DNA of 64,000 bases from NCBI RefSeq assembly GCF_023516715.1, contig NZ_JAMGSI010000002.1, positions 62,001-126,000 of the forward strand. Reading direction: 5' to 3'. The notes below the pieces were generated by a model. The model was not told the origin of the DNA and did no database searches. It saw nothing but the letters and a program-made list of their open reading frames with translations. The DNA is from Akkermansia massiliensis. Lineage in GTDB: Bacteria; Verrucomicrobiota; Verrucomicrobiia; Verrucomicrobiales; Akkermansiaceae. Below, piece by piece: positions 7,998-14,865 of the stretch. Numbering within the stretch: position 1 is the first letter of the stretch; each line of letters starts with the position of its first letter. The translations under genes and the position numbers were made by a program.

Positions 7998-8738
7998 ATG
8001 GCCTACCGAAAACTCCAGGATCTTCCCTTCCAATCCCTGCCGCGGGAAAAGCTGCTCCGCCAGGGAAGGCACAGCCTCAGCAATGCGGAACTGCTCGCCA
8101 TCTTCCTGCGGATGGGCATCAAGGGAAAAAACGTGCTGGACATGTCCTCGGACCTGATCCAGTCGGCAGGCTCTCTGGACGCCCTGGCCCACATGGAGGC
8201 CGCAGAAATAGCGGACATCTGCAAGGGAATAGGCATGGCGAAAGCGGCCACGCTGAGCGCCGCCTTTGAACTGGGAGCGCGGGCTCTCCGGGAAACGCTG
8301 GCCCGGCAACCTATCCAGACGCCGGAAGACGTCTATGACTACCTGGTAACAGCCATGCGCTGGAAGGACAAGGAGACGGTACTCGTCCTGCTGCTGGATA
8401 CCAAAAGCCGTCTCATCAAACCCGTGGAAATTTCCAGCGGCACCCTGAACGAATCCATCGCCCATCCGCGCGACATTCTGCGTCCCGCCGTCATCCACAA
8501 TGCCTACGGCTTCGTCCTGGCGCACAACCATCCCAGCGGGAACCCGGCACCCAGCCGTATGGACGACCTCCTGACCGAACGCGTGCGGGAATGCGCCAAG
8601 CTATTGGGCGTCCGGTTCCTGGACCACGTGATCATCGGAAAACCTACCGAAACCGTTCACAGAAACTATTACAGCTACAATCATCCCAACGGAGACCGGC
8701 TCCGGGAAGCCGACAAGGGTCTCCCTCTCTATCATTAA
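7998..8738 (+). CDS. radC: RadC family protein (JAB/MPN domain)
   Basis: 246 residues, the normal RadC length. The N-terminal half has an HhH-like region (LRQGRHSLSNAELLAIFLRM). The C-terminal half is a JAB1/MPN metalloprotease-like domain with the JAMM motif HNHPSGNPAPSRMDD near residues 175-190 and an upstream glutamate. The family is widespread and was named from a DNA-repair phenotype later attributed to another gene, so its true role is unsettled. It starts one base after the nnr stop, so the two likely share a transcript. Confidence 0.93.
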   Translation: MAYRKLQDLPFQSLPREKLLRQGRHSLSNAELLAIFLRMGIKGKNVLDMSSDLIQSAGSLDALAHMEAAEIADICKGIGMAKAATLSAAFELGARALRETLARQPIQTPEDVYDYLVTAMRWKDKETVLVLLLDTKSRLIKPVEISSGTLNESIAHPRDILRPAVIHNAYGFVLAHNHPSGNPAPSRMDDLLTERVRECAKLLGVRFLDHVIIGKPTETVHRNYYSYNHPNGDRLREADKGLPLYH

Positions 8739-8781
8739 ACAACGGTTCCCGCGAATTTCCTTCCGGAACGACGCCTGATAA

Positions 8782-8814
8782 AAACAAAAAACCCGTCTTG
8801 CGACGGGCTTTCTC
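8782..8814 (-). terminator. Terminator downstream of tRNA-Ser
   Basis: A CCCGTC/GACGGG stem with a TTGC loop (about 8790-8805) is followed on the minus strand by TTTTTTGTTTTT. The T-run orients it for the minus-strand tRNA-Ser transcript rather than for radC. Confidence 0.75.
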
Positions 8815-8825
8815 TTAAAAAAAAC

Positions 8826-8918
8826 TGGCGGAGAGAGTGGGATTCGAACCCACGGTGGGTTTTAAAGCCCACGTTCGATTTCGAGTCGAGTGCCTTAGAC
8901 CAGCTCAGCCATCTCTCC
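8826..8918 (-). tRNA. tRNA-Ser (anticodon CGA)
   Basis: 93 bases including an encoded CCA. The acceptor arm GGAGAGA pairs with TCTCTCC, the T arm is GTGGG/CCCAC around TTCGAAT, and a long variable arm (GTGGG/CCCAC) marks it as class II. The anticodon loop CTCGAAA gives CGA, reading UCG serine codons. The anticodon stem has four pairs and a C-A mismatch at 27-43. A terminator lies just downstream. Confidence 0.95.
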
Positions 8919-9000
8919 GCTTGGAAATCGGAAGCGTTTGTATCCGGTTTGCGGGATGCTGTAAAGAACAGAATCACCGCCAACCGTTATTTGAACGCCT

Positions 9001-9207
9001 TTAACGTCTTGGCGAAGCCAGCGGTCCCAGCGTAGCTTCCGCTTCAAATCTCTGGGTCTTGTTATGGGGAAGAGCGCTCTTTTCCGGGCCGGGGGGCGGC
9101 TGCGGAACACGCTCCCGTTCCTTCGGCTCCATCAGCCAGGAGCAGGAAGAGACCAGAAGAAGGGAGAAAGACGTAAGCAAAAGGGAGGCTGTGAATCGTT
9201 TCATCAT
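9001..9207 (-). CDS. Small lipoprotein
   Basis: 68 residues of unknown function. It begins with a basic start and a hydrophobic run and has a clear lipobox (LLVSSC, Cys about residue 22), so it should be lipid-anchored. The mature part of about 46 residues is Pro- and Glu-rich (PKERERVPQPPPGPEKS) and probably unstructured. It is downstream of the coiled-coil pair on the same strand, but the terminator at 9222-9261 separates them. It is short enough that its coding status rests mostly on the lipoprotein signal. Confidence 0.65.
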   Translation of the reverse strand: MMKRFTASLLLTSFSLLLVSSCSWLMEPKERERVPQPPPGPEKSALPHNKTQRFEAEATLGPLASPRR

Positions 9208-9221
9208 TTCCTTTTAAAAAG

Positions 9222-9261
9222 TTGAACCCCACTATGCCGGAGGGCACAGCGGGGTTCAAGG
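9222..9261 (-). terminator. Rho-independent terminator after the coiled-coil gene pair
   Basis: A perfect 9-bp stem TTGAACCCC/GGGGTTCAA (about 9226-9234 with 9253-9261), with an inner GTGCC/GGCAT pairing in the loop. A CTTTTT run follows on the minus strand. It lies about 20 bases after the stop of the gene ending at 9281. Confidence 0.75.
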
Positions 9262-9280
9262 AAAATACGCGGCAGAAACC

Positions 9281-10096
9281 TTATTTGGCGGACTGCAACG
9301 GACGCAGAAGCTGCACCATGTCGCCGGGCTGGATGCTCATGCCGGCAGGCACGCTGTCCTTGACGATGTCAGCCACCGTCTGGTTCTTTTCCAGGGAGGT
9401 CACCTTCAGTTTGCCGATGCTGCGGCCGTCACGGGTAACGAGCAGAACCGTATTCGGATCAATGTTGCTGCCCTGCCCGGCGCCAATCACCACAAAGCCC
9501 CACTGCGGGTCCACGGACAGAACGGGATATTCATCTCCATTCTTGGCGAGGGCGGCGCGGTATTCGGCCTGTTCCTTCTGGCGTCCGGCCAGCTCGGTAG
9601 CCTGCTCGGCACGCTTCTTGGCGGCCACTTCCGTAGCGCTCTTGATCTGGTCAATGTCTTCCTGAAGCTTCTTGTTGGAGGCTTCCATGGATTCCATCTT
9701 CGCCTGGATTTCCTGCACGCTGGAAACGCCGAAGTCGTTCAGCTTGGCCTTGAGCTCATCCATCTGCTTGTTGATCTTGGACAGGTCCGCATTCAGCTGG
9801 ACTTCTTCTTCCTTCAGCTCCGTTTCCTTGGAGAGCTGTTCGTCACGCTGCTGGGTCACGGAGGCCTTGTTGGAGGTCAGGCTCAGGTTTTCCTCCGCAG
9901 CCAAACCGCGGTTCTTGATCATGTCATTGCGCAATCCCGTCCAATTCCGGATTTCCTTGTCCAGAACCTTGCGGTAGGTGATCATCTCCTTGAAGTCCTG
10001 ATACTGGCCGTTGACGCCGAAGAGGCCGCTGAGACCGGAGAACCAGGCGCCCGCACCTGCTGCAAGAATCAATAAAACTACTAAGACAGTTTTCAT
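9281..10096 (-). CDS. Membrane-anchored coiled-coil protein, paralogue of its upstream neighbour
   Basis: 271 residues, not recognised as a named family. One N-terminal membrane anchor (residues 2-20) is followed by a long charged coiled coil (about 50-175, heptads rich in Lys, Glu, Gln and Leu). The C-terminal domain of about 75 residues is beta-rich, with VLLVTRDGRSIGKLKV, then a short helix, and ends in GDMVQLLRP. The RDGxxIGxLxV...GDxV pattern resembles small C-terminal domains seen in CsgG/FlgT-like envelope proteins; that comparison is from memory. The gene 47 bases upstream has the same three-part design, so the pair arose by tandem duplication. It is probably periplasmic, and its function is unknown. 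Confidence 0.8.
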   Translation of the reverse strand: MKTVLVVLLILAAGAGAWFSGLSGLFGVNGQYQDFKEMITYRKVLDKEIRNWTGLRNDMIKNRGLAAEENLSLTSNKASVTQQRDEQLSKETELKEEEVQLNADLSKINKQMDELKAKLNDFGVSSVQEIQAKMESMEASNKKLQEDIDQIKSATEVAAKKRAEQATELAGRQKEQAEYRAALAKNGDEYPVLSVDPQWGFVVIGAGQGSNIDPNTVLLVTRDGRSIGKLKVTSLEKNQTVADIVKDSVPAGMSIQPGDMVQLLRPLQSAK

Positions 10097-10143
10097 TGTG
10101 TATGTATGTGAGAGTGTATGGTGTGTATTGAACCGGGAAAGGA

Positions 10144-10995
10144 CTAGGGACGAACGGATACAACGACGTCTCCGGCTTCAACACGTTCGCCGGCGGTTAC
10201 CGTGCTGGGGAGAATGGTGGCCGTGGAAACACGGGATTCAACGGCGCTTACGTCAAGTTCGGCAATTTTGTTGCCGTCCCTCATCACGGCCAGCTTGGAG
10301 CCGGGCACTACGCCCAGGTCGGCAGCACCGCCGTCAATCACAACTACATTGAAATCATTAATCACCTGGGAAACCCGCGTTTTCAGATTGGGCGGGGAAA
10401 GGTGCGCATCCTGGTCCGCCTTGAGCTGGCGAAGGGCCGCATTGTTCACGACAAGCTGTTCCGTTTCAGCAACGATGGCGTCATGCTTGCCCTGCTCCGC
10501 CTGCTTGACTACTTCCAGCTGCTTGGATTCTTCTTCCAGTCCCTTGATCTTGTCCGCAATGGCCTGGATACTTTCCATGTCCTTGCTCTTGGACTGAAGT
10601 TCCGCCAAGGCTGTTTGTTGCGCCTGGAGGTCCGTCTTCTTGGCCTCATTGGCGGCGGCCAGCTCCTGGTTCTTGGCTTCCAGCTCGTCCTTCTGCTTGG
10701 TCAGGGCGTTGATATCGTTCGTCAAAGCCTCATTCTTCACCAGGAAGTCGACATATTTTGTCTTTTCTTCCGTAAACTCGCCGCGAAGACCGTTCAGGTT
10801 CTTATAACGGGAGACGCATTCCTTACGCTCCTTGGTTAGAGCTTCCTCGTTATCAAGATAATACATGGCTCCGCCGAGAAGAGCAATGACCAAGGCTGCT
10901 ATTGATACTTTGACCCACATAGGAAATAATAGAGATGAGAAGGTTCCTGTTACTTTTGTGAGATTGGCATGAACATTTTCAGATTTCAACATCAA
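10144..10995 (-). CDS. Membrane-anchored coiled-coil protein, paralogue of its downstream neighbour
   Basis: Up to 283 residues. A membrane segment (about 30-48, VSIAALVIALLGGAMYYL) precedes a coiled coil (about 55-200) and a C-terminal domain with LAVMRDGNKIAELDV and a terminal GDVVVSVRP, matching the protein encoded at 9281-10096. The start is uncertain. The ATG at 10995 or 10992 has a GAGG upstream, whereas ATG 10920 would begin right at the membrane anchor as in the paralogue, and the DNA between the two is AT-rich. It is transcribed divergently from dnaX and lies 47 bases from its paralogue, so the two form an operon. Confidence 0.78.
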   Translation of the reverse strand: MMLKSENVHANLTKVTGTFSSLLFPMWVKVSIAALVIALLGGAMYYLDNEEALTKERKECVSRYKNLNGLRGEFTEEKTKYVDFLVKNEALTNDINALTKQKDELEAKNQELAAANEAKKTDLQAQQTALAELQSKSKDMESIQAIADKIKGLEEESKQLEVVKQAEQGKHDAIVAETEQLVVNNAALRQLKADQDAHLSPPNLKTRVSQVINDFNVVVIDGGAADLGVVPGSKLAVMRDGNKIAELDVSAVESRVSTATILPSTVTAGERVEAGDVVVSVRP

Positions 10996-11139
10996 AATGT
11001 CATCCTCACTGTTTTCTTGATATTTTTTTCAGGGAAGCTCCGTAACAGGATACCGCAAGAGTTCTCTTATCAACATTTTAAAACAATTACGCTCTATTTT
11101 CTTTTCAAACACGGACTCATCTTCTAGTCTTTCTGAACC

Positions 11140-13305
11140 GTGAGTTACCAGGTCTTTGCCAGAAAATACCGTCCTCTGACATTCGATGACGTCCTTGGAC
11201 AGGATCATGTCGTCCAGACGTTGAAAAACGCCATTGAGCACAACCGCCTCGCCCACGCCTACCTTTTTGTAGGCCCCCGCGGAACGGGAAAAACATCTAC
11301 CGCCAGAATTTTTGCAAAAGCCCTGAATTGCAGCGGCGGTCCCAGGGTGGACTTTGACCCGCACGAAGACATCTGCGAGGAAATAGCGGAAGGGCGCAGC
11401 CTGGACGTCCTGGAAATAGACGGCGCATCCAACCGCGGCATCGACCACATCCGTGACCTGAGGGACAACGTGCGATTCGCTCCCAGCAGGGGCAATTTCC
11501 GCATCGTCTATATAGATGAAGTGCACATGCTCACCAAGGAGTCCTTCAACGCCCTGCTGAAAACGCTGGAGGAGCCGCCCCCCCACGTCAAATTCATTTT
11601 TGCGACTACGGAACCCCACAAGATTCTGCCGACCATCCTGTCGCGCTGCCAGCGCTTCGACCTGCGCCCCATTCCCTCTGAAATCATTGCGGAACACCTG
11701 CTTCACATCGCCTCTGCGGAAGGAGTGAGCCTGAGCCGGGAAGCGGCCTTTGCCGTCGCCAAGGTGGCGGACGGAGGCATGCGGGACGCGCAATCCATGC
11801 TGGACCAGCTTGTTTCCTTCTGCGGAGACCACATTGAAGAACAGCAGGTGCTTCACATCTTCGGCATCACGTCCCGGGAAACCGTAGCCCATGCGCTGGC
11901 GCTGATTCTGAACAAGGAGCTCCCCTCCCTCCTGCACCTCCTGCATGAACAGGCGGAAGCTGGAAGAGACATGGGCCAGTTCCTCTCTGAAATCATCTCC
12001 GCCGTGCGTGAAATCCTGGTCTCCAAGGTTGACCCGGAGGCCAGCTTCGATTCCCTGCCGGAATCCTCCAAGGAGGAACTTTCCGAACTCGTCAAACGCA
12101 CCCAGACGGACAAAATCCTGCGCCTGGTGGAAGTGCTGGCGGAAACGGAAGACAAGATGCGCTGGTCCACCAACAAAAGGCTGCATCTGGAAATGGGCCT
12201 GATCAAGGCCGTTCACGCTCTCGCGGAAGCCAGCATCAGCGATATTATCATGGCGCTGGAAGGCGCCCCCCTGGCATCCTCCGTCCCATCCTCCTCTCCG
12301 GCGCCCGCTCCGCGCCAGGAACAGGAGATGCCCGCGCCCGCCGCTCCGGTCCCTGCGCCGGAGCCTCCGGCAAACGCCCAGCCGCCCCTTCCTGCGGAAA
12401 AACCGGAGCCCGCTCCGGAAGAACACCTGATGGACCCGGTTCCGGACTTTTCCCCGGCCAACCCATTCCCGGCTCCCGCGGTACAGGCGAGCGAACCTGC
12501 CAGTGCGCAACCAGCCCCGGCTCCCGCAGAAGAACCCGAACCGCAGCCCACTGATCCCGCGCCGGAACCTCCCGTAACTGCTGCAAAATCCCCCTCCCCC
12601 GCCATTCCGCAGGAAGAGCCTTCCTGTCCCGCACCTGAACCGCGGCCGGAGCCCACTTCCGACACCCCGGAAGAGCCTCAACGTCCCGCCTCTGCCATCT
12701 CCGATGCCCCGGTGGCTCCTCCGGATTCTCCGGAACCCACTTTCATGGACCCTGAAGAAAACCTCCCGCCGGAAAGGCGCACCAGCAGCTTCTTTGACAA
12801 CCTGTTCGACACGGCAAGCGCTCCTTCCCGCACCCCTGCTCCCATGGTAAAAGAGGAACCGGAAGCCCCTGCCCCGCAATCCGGAAGAACCATCACGGAG
12901 GAGGACTGGAAAGCGGCGCTGGAACGTGCCGCCGCCAACTTCCCCCTCCAGGCGGACTTTCTGGCCAACAGCGTTTTCTCCGGCCATGACGGCGCATTCG
13001 TCGCCATCTCCTTTCATCCCTCCGACCATCAGGGAATGGACAGCCTCGGATCCGGCCCCCTGCGGGCGGCCCTGGAAGCGGACCTTTCCCAACGCGGCGG
13101 AGTCCCCGTCACCATTTCCATCCGCCAGGATTCCTCCGTGCCGGAGCCGGTTCAGGAAGAACTGGCCCCGCTGCCGGCGCCTCCCCCCCCGCGGCCTCCG
13201 CACCTTCTCCCAAACCCCAGGCGCCGCGGGAAAAACCCGCCGCAGCCGTTCAGGAACCCGCCCGGGAGAAAGATGAAGATAATTCCTACTATACGGACCC
13301 CCTGA
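11140..13305 (+). CDS. dnaX: DNA polymerase III subunit gamma/tau (zero-frame product)
   Basis: The clamp-loader ATPase of the replicative polymerase. GTG start at 11140. Walker A is GPRGTGKT (45-52), Walker B is IVYIDEVH (about 124-131), a sensor region FATTEPHKILPTILSRCQRF follows, and then lid and collar domains to about residue 365. The linker of about 210 residues is unusually rich in Pro, Glu and Ala, followed by a tau-type domain (TITEEDWKAALERAAANFPL). The zinc module after Walker A has lost most of its cysteines: only LNC and DIC remain where four are usual. The zero frame ends at 13305 in a low-quality basic tail, while the natural C-terminus lies in the -1 frame after a C8 run (13183-13190). 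The full protein is then 737 residues rather than 721. Confidence 0.9.
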   Translation: MSYQVFARKYRPLTFDDVLGQDHVVQTLKNAIEHNRLAHAYLFVGPRGTGKTSTARIFAKALNCSGGPRVDFDPHEDICEEIAEGRSLDVLEIDGASNRGIDHIRDLRDNVRFAPSRGNFRIVYIDEVHMLTKESFNALLKTLEEPPPHVKFIFATTEPHKILPTILSRCQRFDLRPIPSEIIAEHLLHIASAEGVSLSREAAFAVAKVADGGMRDAQSMLDQLVSFCGDHIEEQQVLHIFGITSRETVAHALALILNKELPSLLHLLHEQAEAGRDMGQFLSEIISAVREILVSKVDPEASFDSLPESSKEELSELVKRTQTDKILRLVEVLAETEDKMRWSTNKRLHLEMGLIKAVHALAEASISDIIMALEGAPLASSVPSSSPAPAPRQEQEMPAPAAPVPAPEPPANAQPPLPAEKPEPAPEEHLMDPVPDFSPANPFPAPAVQASEPASAQPAPAPAEEPEPQPTDPAPEPPVTAAKSPSPAIPQEEPSCPAPEPRPEPTSDTPEEPQRPASAISDAPVAPPDSPEPTFMDPEENLPPERRTSSFFDNLFDTASAPSRTPAPMVKEEPEAPAPQSGRTITEEDWKAALERAAANFPLQADFLANSVFSGHDGAFVAISFHPSDHQGMDSLGSGPLRAALEADLSQRGGVPVTISIRQDSSVPEPVQEELAPLPAPPPPRPPHLLPNPRRRGKNPPQPFRNPPGRKMKIIPTIRTP

Positions 13306-13352
13306 TTGACGCCGCCATGGAGATATTCCGCGCCCGCATCATTTCCCAATAA
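13183..13352 (+). other. dnaX: dnaX C8 slip site and -1 frame C-terminus
   Basis: Eight C at 13183-13190 are read in the zero frame as CCC CCC CCG. After a -1 shift at this run the frame stays open to TAA at 13350-13352. It encodes an Ala/Pro/Lys stretch ending in DPLIDAAMEIFRARIISQ, a well-formed terminal helix. The zero frame instead gives a Pro/Arg-rich tail ending at 13305. One extra C in the run would make the gene continuous. Either slippage or frameshifting produces the full subunit, or this is an indel or assembly error. Confidence 0.8.
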
Positions 13353-13386
13353 ACAACATCAACCCATACTTCCAAATACGACAGCC

Positions 13387-13701
13387 ATGAACATGATGAA
13401 AATGATGAAGCAGGTCCAGCAAATGCAGGCCGGACTTGCCGCCGCCCAGGAAAAGCTGGCCTCCCAGACCGTTGCCACGGAAGGCGCGGGCGGCAAGCTG
13501 AAAGTCACCGCCACCTGTGACGGAAACCTCACGGAGCTGGTGATTGATCCCTCCATCATCGACCCGTCCGATTCAGAATTCCTCCAGGACCTGCTCCTGC
13601 AAACCATCAATGCCGCCATAGCCAAGGGCAAGGAAACCGCGGCGGCGGAAATGAAAAAACTGACGGGCGGCATGGGCCTCCCTCCCGGCATGGGCTTTTA
13701 A
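13387..13701 (+). CDS. YbaB/EbfC nucleoid-associated protein
   Basis: 104 residues from ATG 13387 (MNMMKMMKQVQQMQAGLAAA). The fold is a long N-terminal helix, a three-stranded sheet (KLKVTATCDGNLTELVIDPS) and C-terminal helices ending in the Gly/Met/Pro-rich tail GGMGLPPGMGF, typical of the YbaB family. It binds DNA as a dimer. The dnaX-ybaB order is conserved in many bacteria, often with recR next, but recR is absent here. The start lies 34 bases after the -1 frame stop of dnaX. Confidence 0.92.
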   Translation: MNMMKMMKQVQQMQAGLAAAQEKLASQTVATEGAGGKLKVTATCDGNLTELVIDPSIIDPSDSEFLQDLLLQTINAAIAKGKETAAAEMKKLTGGMGLPPGMGF

Positions 13702-13713
13702 CCTACCACCACC

Positions 13714-14754
13714 GTGCATCGGCTCAGAAGACGCAAACATCTGGCGGAACCACTGCCAGCGTTATCCGGGGTCAACCACCTGGGAATAGCGCTGGGCGGC
13801 GTCTCTCTGTGCCTGTGGGTCATCGTCGTCACCATCTTCTGGACCGGTTCGGACACGATGGCCTTCATGACGTCACTGCCCACTTGGGCATGCTGCCTCA
13901 TCTTCTCCTTCCCGGCGCTTATTGCATGGCTGGTCTTCGGTTCCCGGATAGGCCTGCTTGGCGTCATTATCTGGTTTGCGTACGGCATCGTCATTACGGA
14001 CTTTCTTCCTCCCATTTCCAGAACGGGAATGGAGTATTACAAAATGCCGCCGGCTCCGGATGCCCGGCAAATCAGGGTTCTCACCCTGTACGGGGGTTGT
14101 GTGGAAAATCCGCCCATTGAACAAATCTCCAAACTCCGCGCAGACGTCATCTTCATCCAGGGATGCAGCAACCACAACCGGACACTCAAATTCGCCTACA
14201 GCATTTTCGGACGCACTTCCTACATCAAGCAGATAGGCAGCTGTGCCATCATCGTGCGGCACGGGCAGATTGGTCCGGCCCAAAGCATCACGGACACAGC
14301 CGGACTCATCGTGGACTGGATACCGGAAAATTCTTCCCTGGCGATACGGCTCATCAACATCAGCCTGGAGCCTTTTGAACACCGCTTTGACTTGTACTCC
14401 CCCGCCTGCTGGAAATACTTCCACACGCTCCGGTTCATTCACCGCAAACAGCTTCAATACCTGTTTGACACCCTGCGGGAGGTAGGAAGCCAGCACGGTG
14501 AACTGCCCATCATCCTGGCCGGAAACTTCAGCGCCGCGCCCCAATCCCCTATTTTCGCCAAGCTCAGCGCCGATTTTCAGGATTGCTTCAAACTGAAGGG
14601 AGCCGGATACGGAGCCACTCAACCCGTCAACTTCCCGCTGCTGCGCCTGGACCGTGTTTTCTGCACGCCGCCGCTCAAACCCGAGCGAGCCGCCACCGTG
14701 CTGATACCGGACACCGTCCGCCGCTCCATCCTGGCAGACATTGCCATGCCCTGA
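13714..14754 (+). CDS. Membrane protein with degenerate endonuclease/exonuclease/phosphatase fold
   Basis: 346 residues from GTG 13714. Two or three membrane segments occupy about residues 22-95 (ALGGVSLCLWVIVVTIF, WACCLIFSFPALIAWLVF, LLGVIIWFAYGIVITDF). The rest follows the EEP fold: IRVLTLYGG (usual vLTyN), RADVIFIQGCSN (usual pDvi.lQE), GELPIILAGNFSAAPQSP (usual GDFNatP.S) and LRLDRVFCTP (usual iDyif). The catalytic Asn, Glu and Asp/Asn positions are replaced, so enzyme activity is doubtful. The start follows ybaB by 12 bases, and a terminator lies at 14810-14835. Confidence 0.8.
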   Translation: MHRLRRRKHLAEPLPALSGVNHLGIALGGVSLCLWVIVVTIFWTGSDTMAFMTSLPTWACCLIFSFPALIAWLVFGSRIGLLGVIIWFAYGIVITDFLPPISRTGMEYYKMPPAPDARQIRVLTLYGGCVENPPIEQISKLRADVIFIQGCSNHNRTLKFAYSIFGRTSYIKQIGSCAIIVRHGQIGPAQSITDTAGLIVDWIPENSSLAIRLINISLEPFEHRFDLYSPACWKYFHTLRFIHRKQLQYLFDTLREVGSQHGELPIILAGNFSAAPQSPIFAKLSADFQDCFKLKGAGYGATQPVNFPLLRLDRVFCTPPLKPERAATVLIPDTVRRSILADIAMP

Positions 14755-14809
14755 TTCCCCTTTCCACACGGTCGCGCCATTCCGCTCCGGCAGAAGGAAT
14801 TTTTCCATC

Positions 14810-14835
14810 CGCCTCCCCAAACGGAGGCGCTTTTA
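14810..14835 (+). terminator. Rho-independent terminator after the EEP-like gene
   Basis: CGCCTCC (14810-14816) pairs with GGAGGCG (14823-14829) around a 6-base loop, followed by CTTTTACTT on the plus strand. Confidence 0.7.
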
Positions 14836-14865
14836 CTTTATGGGGAAAGAATTTTCTCCGGAAAC

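Noticed and set aside
8781-8822. Terminator for radC
   Set aside because: The T-run lies on the minus-strand side, so the hairpin was assigned to tRNA-Ser. It could still assist radC termination weakly.
11029-13203. 724-codon open frame on the minus strand opposite dnaX
   Set aside because: GC-rich third positions in dnaX leave the antisense frame open. The translation is Gly/Arg-rich without domain features, and dnaX has clear motifs.
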